Assembly (NCBI GenBank): GCA_013032095.1
Contig: WQBJ01000006.1
Coordinates: forward strand, 124,001-188,000
Length of the DNA stretch: 64,000 bases
Direction of reading: 5' to 3'
From: Ruegeria atlantica
GTDB taxonomy: Bacteria; Pseudomonadota; Alphaproteobacteria; Rhodobacterales; Rhodobacteraceae
In this document: in pieces, positions 50,041 to 59,450 of the stretch
Position numbering within the stretch: the first letter of the stretch is position 1
How the letters are laid out: every line of letters begins with the position of its first letter
Notes under the pieces: model-generated
Seen by the model: only the letters and a program-made list of their open reading frames with translations
Told to the model about the DNA's origin: nothing
Databases searched by the model: none
Translations under genes and position numbers: made by a program

Positions 50041-51339
50041 ATGAACGCCGAGTCGGGAAGCAGCAGCTCTGGTACTTTCTTCTGGGGGGGGATCGCCGGT
50101 ATTGTGGTTTTGGCCGGATTGGGTGGATTGTACCTGTCCGGCATGATCGGGCCCTCTCAGGAAGAGCCAGTTTCGCAGACGGATGTTGCGGTTCAAACAC
50201 AGGATGACGACACCTCACCTGAGCCGGCAAAACAACCCGCCGAGATTACCGCTGAACCCGAAGCATCTGTGGGCGACGATACGGCGACAGCAGCGCCTAC
50301 GACGCCGATGGCACCGTCCTTGGATCAGATTTTTGTCGAACCGGACGGTAACGCGGTTCTCTCTGGCTCGGCCGAACCGGGGACAGAGCTAAGCGTGCTG
50401 CTGGACGGAGAGCCCGTACACAGATTTACTGTTGATCCCAGTGGCCAGTTTGCCGAATTTCTGTCGATCCCGTTTTCAGACGATGCACAGGGCCTGACCC
50501 TGGAAACGCAGGGCGATGAGCCGGTACGTTCTGATGACTACGTGATTGCGGCGTTGCCCGAACCGAAACCCGCGGATGATGCGCTTCCCACCGCCGATAC
50601 CGACGAAGGCTCAGTGTCTCAGACGGAAGTGGCCGCGGTAGAACAGGATCAGACCGGAGATCAGGCAGATGAGCCTGCTCGGACCGCAGCACAAGACGCA
50701 GTCGAGGATACTCAGGACCAACCGGCTGATACCCAGGGCCAAGAAGTTGATACCCAAGACCAACAGGTTGAAACACAAGACCAGCAAGTTGCCATCCTGC
50801 GATCCGGTCAGGATGGGGTTGAGCTTGTGCAAAAGCCGAGCGCGCAGCCGCAGGAATCGGAACAGGTTGCTCTGGATACGATCGGCTATTCAGACGCTGG
50901 TGAAGTTGAACTGACGGGCCGTGTGCCGGATGGGTCGGCTGTGCGCCTGTATCTGGACAATCAACTGGTGGATGATCTTTCCCCGGTCGAGGATGGCCAG
51001 TGGCGCAGTGAGATCGAAGGGGTCGAGCCCGGTGTCTACACATTGCGAGTGGATGAGGTGGCATCAGACGGCACTGTAGTGAGCCGTCTTGAAACCCCGT
51101 TCAAACGTGAACCGCTTGAGGTTCTGCGCGCCGCCGAAGCAACGGATGAGCCGGGAGCGGATCTAGATGATGTGCCGATCCGGTCGGTGACCGTGCAGGA
51201 GGGCGACACGCTCTGGGCCATTTCGCGTGAGCGGTTCGGTGACGGTATTCTGTATGTGAAACTGTTCGAAGCCAATCGGGATTCGATCCGCGATCCAGAC
51301 CTGATCTATCCCGGTCAGATTTTTACAATCCCCGAATAA
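50041..51339 (+). CDS. Membrane-anchored LysM protein with disordered linker
   Basis: 432-residue protein. Seen: single membrane segment (residues 13-36), a long acidic Pro/Gln/Asp-rich linker, two short Ig-like beta repeats with SGSAEPGTELSVLLDGEPV (about 105) and TGRVPDGSAVRLYLDNQLV (about 295), an imperfect heptad-like run based on DTQDQ-V (about 220-245), and a C-terminal LysM domain (VTVQEGDTLWAISRERFGDG, IYPGQIFTIP). LysM binds peptidoglycan, so it probably tethers or monitors the cell wall. AAAGGAA ribosome site. Confidence 0.85.
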   Translation: MNAESGSSSSGTFFWGGIAGIVVLAGLGGLYLSGMIGPSQEEPVSQTDVAVQTQDDDTSPEPAKQPAEITAEPEASVGDDTATAAPTTPMAPSLDQIFVEPDGNAVLSGSAEPGTELSVLLDGEPVHRFTVDPSGQFAEFLSIPFSDDAQGLTLETQGDEPVRSDDYVIAALPEPKPADDALPTADTDEGSVSQTEVAAVEQDQTGDQADEPARTAAQDAVEDTQDQPADTQGQEVDTQDQQVETQDQQVAILRSGQDGVELVQKPSAQPQESEQVALDTIGYSDAGEVELTGRVPDGSAVRLYLDNQLVDDLSPVEDGQWRSEIEGVEPGVYTLRVDEVASDGTVVSRLETPFKREPLEVLRAAEATDEPGADLDDVPIRSVTVQEGDTLWAISRERFGDGILYVKLFEANRDSIRDPDLIYPGQIFTIPE

Positions 51340-51399
51340 AATATTGCCTCTGGCCCTTGTCGGGGCCGGGGTTATCTCTGACCGCAGAGCAGGTACGTG

Positions 51400-53223
51400 A
51401 TGAGACGATTGGCCCCGATGCACTCGGACGACATACCCAAGACAGACGAGCGCCGCTCCGGCTGGCGTACGATCCGCAAGGTTGCGCCTTACCTCTGGCC
51501 CGATGATGAGCCTTGGGTAAAGCGCCGCGTTGTGCTGGCGCTTGGGATGTTAGTGCTGGCCAAGCTGATCGCGGTTTACACGCCGATCCTTTACAAGGGC
51601 GCGGTCGATAGCTTAGCGGATGAGGGCGTGCCCCCACTGGCGCTGGGTGCCATTGGGCTGACCGTCGCCTATGGCGTAGCGCGCATGATGACCGTGGGGT
51701 TCCAACAGCTGCGCGACGCAGCCTTCGCTCCGGTGGGGCAGCGGGCGCTGCGAGCGCTGGCCTTGGAGACGTTTCAGCACATTCACCAGCTCTCGATGCG
51801 GTATCACGTGACGCGCCGTACCGGGGGCCTCAGCCGGATCATCGAGCGCGGTGTGAAAGGGGTGGAATTCCTTCTGCGGTTCCTGCTGTTCTCTATCGGA
51901 CCTCTGATCCTCGAGCTGCTTCTGGTTGCGATCATCCTGATGTGGCTGTTCGATGTCTGGTATCTGGTTGTCGTGGCGGTGACCATTGCGTTCTATATCT
52001 GGTTCACATTTGCGGTGACCGAATGGCGCGTGAAGTTGCGGCGAGAGATGAATGATCAGGATACCGAAGCCAACCAGCGCGCCATCGACAGCCTGCTGAA
52101 TTTCGAAACCGTCAAATATTTCAACGCCGAACAGCGCGAAGCTGAACGATATGACGTGTCCATGAAAGCCTATGCGGGGGCGGCTCTGAAAACGGCCTAT
52201 TCGCTGGCCTTCCTGAATTTCGGCCAGTCTTTCTTAATTACCTGCGGCCTGATCGGAGTGATGGTTCTGGCCGCCATTGGAGTGCAGAACGGTACTCTGA
52301 CCGTCGGCGATTTCGTCATGGTCAACGCCTACATGATCCAGATTACCGTGCCGCTGAACTTTCTGGGCACGGTCTACCGGGAAATTCGTCAGTCGCTGGT
52401 GGATATGGGGCAGATGTTCGACCTGTTGGAACAGCCCGCGGAGGTTACTGACAAGCCAGATGCGCCGGCTCTTGTGGTCAACGGTGGGGAAGTGACGTTG
52501 GACAATGTACACTTCGGTTACGATGCAGATCGAGAAATCCTGAAGGGCGTCTCACTGACTGTTCCGGCGGGGCAGACCGTGGCGATCGTCGGGGCCACTG
52601 GCTCGGGAAAATCCACCATCGGGCGGCTGCTGTTCCGGTTCTATGACGTGACGGGCGGAGCGCTGAAAATCGACGGGCAAGATGTGCGTGACGTCACCTT
52701 GAACAGCTTGCACGCTGCCATTGGCGTAGTGCCGCAGGACACCGTGCTGTTCAATGACTCCATCCGCTACAACATCGCCTACGGTCGCGACGGCGCCACG
52801 CAGGAAGAGGTCGAGGCCGCTGCCAAGGCCGCGCAGATCCACGATTTCATCGCCACATTACCCGAAGGCTATGACACCAAGGTCGGCGAGCGCGGGCTGA
52901 AACTTTCCGGGGGGGAGAAACAGCGGGTCGGCATCGCCCGTACTTTGCTGAAGAACCCTCCGATCCTGTTGCTGGACGAGGCGACCTCGGCGTTGGACAC
53001 AGATACCGAGCAGGACATCAAGGACGCCTTGGCGCGGGCCGGGGAAGGGCGCACTGTGCTGACTATCGCGCATCGCCTCAGCACCATTGCGGAAGCGGAT
53101 CGTATCGTGGTGCTGGAACAGGGCGAAATACTTGAACAAGGCACCCATGAAGAACTTCTGCAACGTGACGGCAGATACGCTCAGTTGTGGAGCCGCCAGC
53201 AAGCGGATGCGCAGGCTGCCTGA
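51400..53223 (+). CDS. ABC transporter permease/ATPase of the Atm1/HMT1 type
   Basis: 607-residue half-transporter. Seen: six-helix exporter domain (about residues 45-330) containing RRTGGLSRIIERGVKGVEFL and NFETVKYFNAE, both characteristic of Atm1-type glutathione-compound exporters; then Walker A GATGSGKSTIGRLL (about 400), Q-loop VVPQDTVLFND, signature LSGGEKQRVGIARTLL, Walker B ILLLDEATSALD and switch His in IAHRLST. Probably a homodimer exporting glutathione-bound metal or sulfur species. Alternative start at 51418. Confidence 0.92.
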   Translation: MRRLAPMHSDDIPKTDERRSGWRTIRKVAPYLWPDDEPWVKRRVVLALGMLVLAKLIAVYTPILYKGAVDSLADEGVPPLALGAIGLTVAYGVARMMTVGFQQLRDAAFAPVGQRALRALALETFQHIHQLSMRYHVTRRTGGLSRIIERGVKGVEFLLRFLLFSIGPLILELLLVAIILMWLFDVWYLVVVAVTIAFYIWFTFAVTEWRVKLRREMNDQDTEANQRAIDSLLNFETVKYFNAEQREAERYDVSMKAYAGAALKTAYSLAFLNFGQSFLITCGLIGVMVLAAIGVQNGTLTVGDFVMVNAYMIQITVPLNFLGTVYREIRQSLVDMGQMFDLLEQPAEVTDKPDAPALVVNGGEVTLDNVHFGYDADREILKGVSLTVPAGQTVAIVGATGSGKSTIGRLLFRFYDVTGGALKIDGQDVRDVTLNSLHAAIGVVPQDTVLFNDSIRYNIAYGRDGATQEEVEAAAKAAQIHDFIATLPEGYDTKVGERGLKLSGGEKQRVGIARTLLKNPPILLLDEATSALDTDTEQDIKDALARAGEGRTVLTIAHRLSTIAEADRIVVLEQGEILEQGTHEELLQRDGRYAQLWSRQQADAQAA

Positions 53224-53250
53224 ACTGTTACCGGCCTGCGCCCGATCCTG

Positions 53251-53259
53251 TGGTATAAT
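53251..53259 (+). promoter_or_regulatory. Extended -10 promoter before DUF2147 gene
   Basis: TGGTATAAT is a perfect TGn extended -10 (TATAAT at 53254-53259), 26 bp upstream of the start codon. No clear -35 is visible at the expected spacing. Confidence 0.55.
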
Positions 53260-53285
53260 AGCCACGGTTAGCAGGAGGTGATTTC

Positions 53286-53690
53286 ATGCGTAATGCCATT
53301 AGAAATAGTATTTTATCAGCCGCACTTACTCTATTGATACCCGCCTTTGCGGTTGCCGATCCCATTGTGGGCATCTGGAAAACTGAACCTGACCGGAAGA
53401 ACCTGACCTCGCACATCAAAATTTCGGCTTGCGGGGACAAGTTCTGCGGCAAGATCCAGTCGGCCTATGACCAATCAGGAAAAGAGGTAAATACCCCCAA
53501 TATCGGTAAGAGGTTGTTCTGGGGGGTGGCCAGCAAGGGTGGCGGCAAATATGGCGGCGGAGATTTTTGGATCCCGGTGGTCAATGTGGATGTTGAGCCG
53601 CAAATGACGCTGAGTGGCAATTCGCTGACCGTGCGTGGCTGTGAGAATGCGATCTGCGGTCATCAAACTTGGACCCGATTGTCCAAGTAG
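53286..53690 (+). CDS. DUF2147 family exported protein
   Basis: 134-residue secreted protein. Signal peptide (hydrophobic residues 9-25, cut near FAVA/D), then DPIVGIWKTEPDRKN, HIKISACGDKFCGKI, and ENAICGHQTWTRLS. This is the small beta-rich DUF2147 layout with paired Cys. Very good ribosome site (GCAGGAGGTG). Some homologues bind lipids, but no role is established. The mature protein is complete. Confidence 0.88.
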   Translation: MRNAIRNSILSAALTLLIPAFAVADPIVGIWKTEPDRKNLTSHIKISACGDKFCGKIQSAYDQSGKEVNTPNIGKRLFWGVASKGGGKYGGGDFWIPVVNVDVEPQMTLSGNSLTVRGCENAICGHQTWTRLSK

Positions 53691-53842
53691 GTTGGCTTGT
53701 GCGAAAGACCGCTGTTGCACGATTGTAATTTCTTTCGGCGTCCACCCTGATTGCGGACGATTGTCGTTTAATCAACGGCGTCAGCCCTTTATGACCAGTG
53801 ACACCAACCGTTTGGTATTGATAAAAATCAGGGAAGCACCTA

Positions 53843-54166
53843 ATGAAGAAATTGCTTGCTGCGCCGATTGTTCTGGCGTCGCTTTTTGCGTCGACCGCAT
53901 CCGCCGAGGATCTCGTATTTCTGTTGGCCAATGAAAGCAGCGTCGATCTGGTCGAATTTAACGTCTCTCCTAGCTCTTCGGACAATTGGGAATCGAACTT
54001 GCTCGAGGGCGACTACATTGCACCAGGGTATGAGGCGGACGTGCTGATTGCTGACGGTCTGAATACCTGCGTTTACGACATTCGCGGCGGATTTTCTGAT
54101 GGATCCTCTGCCGAAGATTTCGGCCTGGATCTATGCGACTTGGGCGAATACGTTTTTACCGACTAA
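53843..54166 (+). CDS. Small secreted acidic protein of unknown function
   Basis: 107 residues with signal peptide MKKLLAAPIVLASLFASTASA/E. Mature part is acidic: LLANESSVDLVEFNVSPSSS, DNWESNLLEGDYIAPG, CVYDIRGGFSDGSSAEDFG and LDLCDLGEY. The pattern N-S/T--L-E-NVSPSSSD-W and C-YD-R-G--DG matches a family of hypothetical periplasmic proteins I recognise only by pattern. Two Cys may pair. Ends at a bidirectional terminator. Confidence 0.75.
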   Translation: MKKLLAAPIVLASLFASTASAEDLVFLLANESSVDLVEFNVSPSSSDNWESNLLEGDYIAPGYEADVLIADGLNTCVYDIRGGFSDGSSAEDFGLDLCDLGEYVFTD

Positions 54167-54183
54167 TACGGTCTAAAACGAAG

Positions 54184-54215
54184 AATGGCGAGCCGTCGGG
54201 CTCGCCATTTATTAT
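54184..54215. terminator. Bidirectional intrinsic terminator
   Basis: Perfect 11-bp stem AATGGCGAGCC/GGCTCGCCATT (54184-54194 with 54199-54209), loop GTCG, followed by TATTATT on the plus strand. It sits between the converging small secreted-protein gene and the RND permease stop. Confidence 0.88.
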
Positions 54216-57200
54216 TCTGCGGCTTTCAACGGAGTCCCCGGCGGACGTTTTGGTGATTGGGTGTCCTTGGATGCAGGTTCTGGTTCATCTCCCCATACAA
54301 CCTCGGTCGCCTGTGCTTGCCTTGCAGCCTTGCCAATAGCCATGTCCTGTGCGATCTGACTGGATCGTCCCGCCGAGGCGCGCGCCAGAACCCGACCAAA
54401 CCAAACCAGATAGGTCGAAATCCAAACCCGCAATGCTAGCAGAGAAGGCGTCACGATCAATGTCAGGACCGTCGCTATGCCCAGTCCGAACACCACAGCC
54501 GTAGCCAGTTGTTTCCACCACAGCGCGGTGGGGCTGTTGATCGAATAACCACCATTGATGAAATCCAGAGACAGGCCGAACATCATCGGCGTAAGGCCAG
54601 CCATCGTGGTCATCGTGGTCAGTAGAACCGGACGGATACGCGCCTCGGCCGTGCGGACGATCGCCTCGATCCGGGGCATGTAGCGGCTGTATTCCTGGTA
54701 GGTGTCGATCAGAACAATGTTGTTGTTCACCACGATCCCTGCCAACGCCACGATGCCTGTGCCGGTCATGATGATTGAGAAGGGCTGCTGCATGACGATC
54801 ATCCCGATCAGCACCCCGGTGGTCGACAGCACAACCGCCAACAGCACCAGCACCGAGTTGTAGAACGAGTTGAACTGCGCCAGCAGGATCACGAACATCA
54901 GACCCAGCGCACCCAAGAATGCGTTCATCAGGAACGCACCAGACTCTTCCTGATCTTCCTGATCGCCGGTCCATTCCCAACTGACAGCGTTCGAGAATGG
55001 GCCGGTGTTCAACCACTCGGTCAGAACCGCGATCCTTTCGTTTGGGTTGACCAGGGCGAACCGGGCACCTCTGTCGTCTATAGCTGCGCGCAGGTCATCG
55101 ATCGTATCGGCTCCGGTCAGTTGAAACAGTTCATAAACGGTGCCGTCCGAGCCGGTAACGCTTGCAGTGCTAGGCTCAGCACCATCTTCAACCGCACGGA
55201 CGATGGCGAGTCGCTGCTCGGTCCCGTCAGGACCATCAGCGACCACCTTTGACAGGCCGGGTTCGACATCCGCCTTCACGTCGTAATAGCGCTGCTGGTC
55301 GATCCTGTTGATCTCGGCCAGTTTTGCCACCGGCTGACGGGTGATGAAGTTGGACAGCGGCACCAGACCGTCCGGCGTGCGAACCTTGAGAGAGTCCAGC
55401 GTCGACAGCACCCTGTCCTGCTCGGGCAGGCGAACGCGAATCTCGACCTCTTCATCGGTATTGTCGGGGCGCATTTCACCCAGCAAGAGGCCGCGCGTCA
55501 CAAGCTGCACCATTGCGCCGACAGTGGCGACATCAGCCCCAAAGCGGCCCGCCTTGGCGACATCAACATCGATCTGCCAGTCGATGCCGGGCAGGGGCAT
55601 GGTGTCTTCGATCTTGATCAGGCCGGGCGTTTCGTCAAACACAGCGCGCGCGGCTTCAGCGGCCGTCGTCAGTTCGGGCCACCCGTCACCTTTAATGCGC
55701 AGATGCACGGGTTTGGCCGAGGCGGGGCCCTGTTCCAGCGCGTTGATTTCAACGATGACGCCGGGCAGGTTCGCCAGCTCAGTGGTCAATTCTTCCAGCA
55801 CGACGTCGCCGTCATACTCTGGAATGATGACTTCGCGCTCGAACAGGCCGAAGAATGCGGGCTCGGTCTGCTTTGGCCGGTCCTCCCACGGGATGATTTC
55901 AAACTGGACCCGGCCCACCGTGTCGGCGGGGGCGGATGCGCCGCCGTCATTCTGGGTCAAGCCGCCTTCACCAGCAAAGGCGAACACGTTGGTCACGGCT
56001 GGATGTGCGCCGATGACTTCTTCGGCGGCCAGCACGATTGCGTCCTTTTCTTGCAGCGACAGGTTGCCCCGCGCCCGGACATAGGCCGTGGCCTGTTCCG
56101 GTTCTGTTTCGACGAAGAACTCAACACCCCGGTTGTTGTTCATAAAGTAGGTCATCACCGACATGACGCAGAATGCAACAACGAGAATCGAGACGACGGG
56201 CATGATTGGATTGCCAACCAGAAATTTGACCACGTAGCCAAATGGGGTGTGCTCGCGCGCCGAGTGAACGCGCTCTTCCTTGTGGCGTTCGATCTTGGCT
56301 GCGCTCAGGGTCACCGACCCGGCAAAACCACCCAGAGCGAATAGGAGGGCACCGAAGACCACACCACCCGAGCTACCATCTGGCAACAGGTAACCGGGGT
56401 TCAACATCTGCATTGCCCCAAGGAAGATCAGATACAGCGACGGCGGAACCAGCGCCGCGCGTACCCACCACGGGGCTACGCCGCGCAGCCAGTTGGAGGT
56501 GCGGTCGAATGTCCGGCTCATCCGCCCGGACACACCGCCGACGACCGGCAGGTATATCAGCGCGACGATTAGCGACGACGACAGCACGAAGATCAGCGTG
56601 ATCGGCAGCATCTTCATGAATTCACCCGGCACGCCGGGCCAGAACAGCATCGGCAGAAAGGCGCACAGAGTCGTCGCGGTTGACGACACGATGGGCCAGA
56701 ACATCCGCTGCGCCGCCTCGACATAGGCGTGCATTGGGCCAATGCCCTCTTTGATGCGTTTGTCGGCGTACTCCACCACCACAATCGCCCCGTCGACCAG
56801 CATCCCCACAGCAAGGATCAGGCCGAACATCACCATGTTCGAAATGCTGACGCCCATGACCGCCAGAAAGGCGAAGCTCAGCAGGAAGGAGGTCGGGATC
56901 GCAAAACCCACCAGCAAAGCGGCCCGCGTACCCAGCGAGGCCAGTACAACGATCATAACCAGTGCAATCGCAGTCAGGACTGAGCCTTCAAGCTGGCGCA
57001 CCATCGAGTCAACGATGCGGCTTTGGTCGTTAGACGTGCCCACGTCCACGGCAGCGCGCAGTTCGGCGGGCCATTTCTCCTGCGCGGCGGCCAGTGTTTC
57101 TTTGACCTGCGCCACCGTATCGATCAGGTTGAAGCCTTTGCGTTTGACCACTTGCAAAGCCACGGTGGCTTCGGTGTCGAACCGGGCGGTGCCCTCGCGG

Positions 57201-57997
57201 TCTTCGAATGTGTAGTTGATCTGCGCCAACTCACCCATCGTCACCACACGGTCGCCGTTGACCTTCACGGGTAAGCTGTAGACATCCTCGGCGGTTTTGA
57301 ACGAAGACGGGATCTTGACTGAGAACGTGCCTTGCGCGGTTTCGACCTCACCAGCGGCGATCAGTTGGTTGTTGTTCTGTACAACGTTGATCAGTTCGTC
57401 TGCCGAGACATTGTAGGCCTCAAGCCGCAAGGGGTCGATGATAACCTCCAGCAACTCGTCCCGATTGCCTGCGATCCCGGCTTCAAGAACTGAATCCAGC
57501 GCCTCAAGCTCATCCTGCAAGTCCTTGGCGATACGCGCCATTGTGCGTTCAGGTACAGCACCTGTCAGGTTGACGATGACGATAGGAAATTCGGACAGGT
57601 TGATCTCGGTCAGCGTGTACTGCTCTGCCCCTTCAGGGAAATCGGCCTGGGCGCTATTCATCGCGTCCCGCACATCAGCGGTGATCGCAGTCTTGTCCCA
57701 GCCGAAGTCAAATTCCAGCGCGATCCCGGCATAGCTTTCCGCGGCGGTGGCGGTCATCTCTTTCAGACCGTCCAGATCTGCCAGTTCGGTCTCCATTGGC
57801 TTAATGAGCAGGTTTTCCGAATCCTCGGCAGAGATGCCGGGAAACTGGACCGAGACGAACAGGGCCGGAATCTCGATATCCGGTTCACCTTCCTTGGGCA
57901 GGCCAACATAGGCAAACCCGCCGACGATCAGCGAGATCGCGATGAAGGCCAGAACCATGCGCGCCCGGTTGGCGGCCCATGCGACGAGACCTGTCAT
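54212..57997 (-). CDS. RND efflux transporter permease subunit
   Basis: 1261-residue HAE1-type RND permease. Seen: N-terminal RARMVLAFIAISLIVGGFAYVGLPKEGEPDIEIPA-type start, GMLVDGAIVVVEYADKRIKEG-type TM4 region containing the expected acidic residues, and NNNIVLIDTYQEYSRY in TM10. It is about 200 residues longer than typical AcrB-like proteins. Extra hydrophobic and glycine-rich sequence sits between the two halves (about residues 530-640: LPDGSSGGVVFGALLFALGG). ATG overlaps the adaptor stop by 4 bases. Cargo unknown; it needs an outer-membrane TolC partner from elsewhere. Confidence 0.92.
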   Translation of the reverse strand: MTGLVAWAANRARMVLAFIAISLIVGGFAYVGLPKEGEPDIEIPALFVSVQFPGISAEDSENLLIKPMETELADLDGLKEMTATAAESYAGIALEFDFGWDKTAITADVRDAMNSAQADFPEGAEQYTLTEINLSEFPIVIVNLTGAVPERTMARIAKDLQDELEALDSVLEAGIAGNRDELLEVIIDPLRLEAYNVSADELINVVQNNNQLIAAGEVETAQGTFSVKIPSSFKTAEDVYSLPVKVNGDRVVTMGELAQINYTFEDREGTARFDTEATVALQVVKRKGFNLIDTVAQVKETLAAAQEKWPAELRAAVDVGTSNDQSRIVDSMVRQLEGSVLTAIALVMIVVLASLGTRAALLVGFAIPTSFLLSFAFLAVMGVSISNMVMFGLILAVGMLVDGAIVVVEYADKRIKEGIGPMHAYVEAAQRMFWPIVSSTATTLCAFLPMLFWPGVPGEFMKMLPITLIFVLSSSLIVALIYLPVVGGVSGRMSRTFDRTSNWLRGVAPWWVRAALVPPSLYLIFLGAMQMLNPGYLLPDGSSGGVVFGALLFALGGFAGSVTLSAAKIERHKEERVHSAREHTPFGYVVKFLVGNPIMPVVSILVVAFCVMSVMTYFMNNNRGVEFFVETEPEQATAYVRARGNLSLQEKDAIVLAAEEVIGAHPAVTNVFAFAGEGGLTQNDGGASAPADTVGRVQFEIIPWEDRPKQTEPAFFGLFEREVIIPEYDGDVVLEELTTELANLPGVIVEINALEQGPASAKPVHLRIKGDGWPELTTAAEAARAVFDETPGLIKIEDTMPLPGIDWQIDVDVAKAGRFGADVATVGAMVQLVTRGLLLGEMRPDNTDEEVEIRVRLPEQDRVLSTLDSLKVRTPDGLVPLSNFITRQPVAKLAEINRIDQQRYYDVKADVEPGLSKVVADGPDGTEQRLAIVRAVEDGAEPSTASVTGSDGTVYELFQLTGADTIDDLRAAIDDRGARFALVNPNERIAVLTEWLNTGPFSNAVSWEWTGDQEDQEESGAFLMNAFLGALGLMFVILLAQFNSFYNSVLVLLAVVLSTTGVLIGMIVMQQPFSIIMTGTGIVALAGIVVNNNIVLIDTYQEYSRYMPRIEAIVRTAEARIRPVLLTTMTTMAGLTPMMFGLSLDFINGGYSINSPTALWWKQLATAVVFGLGIATVLTLIVTPSLLALRVWISTYLVWFGRVLARASAGRSSQIAQDMAIGKAARQAQATEVVWGDEPEPASKDTQSPKRPPGTPLKAAE

Positions 57998-59226
57998 TGT
58001 GCGGCTTCCCGATAGGTAGGCTTGACCATGACGCCCTGCGTCACGAATTCCTGGCCGACGACGATAATGTCCGCCGTTTCCGGCAATCCGTCGACCCATA
58101 CGCCTTCGGCTGTGTCACGCAGCAGGCGGATTGGCATGAACTCAACCATGTTTCCGGCACCCACAGTGCGGACGCCAACTTGCCCGTCATTGTTCAGGGT
58201 CAGCGAGGATTGCGGCAGCAAATGCGCTTTTGCCCCCGCGGCCGAGATGCGGATATCGGCGGTCTGGCCATCGCGGATGGTTAGGTCAGGGTTCGGAACG
58301 GTGATTTCAACTTCGAAGGTGCGGGTGTTTTCATCCGCTGAGCGGCTGAGGAAGGTCACTCGGCCTGCGACCTCAAGACCCGTGACCAACCGGGCAGAAG
58401 CTTCGGTCCCGACAATGATCTTGTTCACATCCGTCTCGGGTACGAAGCCTACCAGTTTGATCGGATCGAGCTGGATCACGGTGGCGCATAACGATCCGGG
58501 CTGCATCAGGCTGCCCAGTTCAGCGGTGTCACTTTCCAGCAACCCTTTGAAGGGGGCTTCAATGGTCTGGCGATCGATTTCACGTTGGGCCGCTTCGACC
58601 TCGGCGATGGCGGCTTCGATCCCGGCACGGGTGGCTTCCAGACCAGCCTCGGCGGTCTTTACGCCGGCTTCGGCGGAACGCATCGCGGCCTCGCTGGAAA
58701 TCCGGCGGGTTTCCGACCCAAACCCGGTTTCAGACAGCTTTTGCGCGGCTGTCAGGTTGATCTGCGCTTCGGCGACCAGCGCATGAGCTTCTTCCAAGCG
58801 GGCTTCTGCCTCGGGGATGCGGCTTTCAGCTTCCAGCTTGGCAGCCGTGGCCTCGGCGAGGCTGGCAGGGCGGGTGCCTGGATCAAGCTCGCACAAAAGA
58901 TCGCCCGCTTCGACAAAGGCACCCTTGCGCATTGGTTCGGAGATCACGGTCGAGGTCGTCTCGGCCAGAACTTCGACCTGACGATTGGCCCGTGTCTGGC
59001 CCCGCAACAACACCGCGCTGTCAATTTCTCTTGCAACCGAGCGCAACGCGACCACACCAATAGCGTCCTGGGCCAAGCGGGTATCGACCGCAGATTCTGC
59101 TTCTGCGGTCGCATCTGTCTCGGGGTCGCCACGTCCGGCAAAAGCAAACAAAGCGTCCCTCTCGAAAACCAAAAGAAACAAAGCTGCAACAACTAATATT
59201 GCATTCACGAATGAAATCAAACGCAT
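57994..59226 (-). CDS. RND efflux periplasmic adaptor (HlyD/MFP family)
   Basis: 410-residue membrane-fusion protein. Seen: N-terminal membrane anchor (residues 3-20, MRLISFVNAILVVAALF), barrel-sandwich half QVEVLAETTSTVISEPMRKG, a long Ala/Glu-rich coiled coil (about 115-215, repeats of AEAGxxTAxAGL type), the returning lipoyl half RQTIEAPFKGLLESDTAELG, and beta-barrel LVGFVPETDVNKIIVG. Start ATG 59226 has GGGAGAG 8 bases upstream. First gene of the two-gene efflux operon; a palindromic site lies about 90 bp upstream. Confidence 0.92.
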   Translation of the reverse strand: MRLISFVNAILVVAALFLLVFERDALFAFAGRGDPETDATAEAESAVDTRLAQDAIGVVALRSVAREIDSAVLLRGQTRANRQVEVLAETTSTVISEPMRKGAFVEAGDLLCELDPGTRPASLAEATAAKLEAESRIPEAEARLEEAHALVAEAQINLTAAQKLSETGFGSETRRISSEAAMRSAEAGVKTAEAGLEATRAGIEAAIAEVEAAQREIDRQTIEAPFKGLLESDTAELGSLMQPGSLCATVIQLDPIKLVGFVPETDVNKIIVGTEASARLVTGLEVAGRVTFLSRSADENTRTFEVEITVPNPDLTIRDGQTADIRISAAGAKAHLLPQSSLTLNNDGQVGVRTVGAGNMVEFMPIRLLRDTAEGVWVDGLPETADIIVVGQEFVTQGVMVKPTYREAAQ

Positions 59227-59312
59227 ACGGGGACTCTCCCAGAGTTCTTCACCGATTGTCCTTCGGCGTGCATGTTTGAAAATGGGGGCGGGCACGCACT
59301 ATTTCTACACTA

Positions 59313-59329
59313 AACTGAATAGTTCGGTT
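59313..59329. promoter_or_regulatory. TetR-like operator upstream of RND operon
   Basis: AACTGAATAGTTCGGTT has 7-bp arms matching at 6 positions around TAG. Its GAA/TTC core resembles the operators of AcrR-type repressors. It lies in the divergent region between the adaptor gene and the yfgM-like gene, 87 bp from the adaptor start. No TetR gene is adjacent. Confidence 0.5.
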
Positions 59330-59450
59330 CACTTTTTTGCGCAAGGGTGGCGTGACGCCGCGAAATTGTGCGAATTCGAGCCCTTGGCTTGGCAGGGACG
59401 GCGGGGTATGACATGGCGCCATACAACAGCACACAGCCCGAGGAGCAGGG

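Noticed and set aside
51352..51366. GGCCC/GGGCC hairpin after the LysM gene as a terminator
   Set aside because: Only a 5-bp stem, with no T tract; too weak to list.
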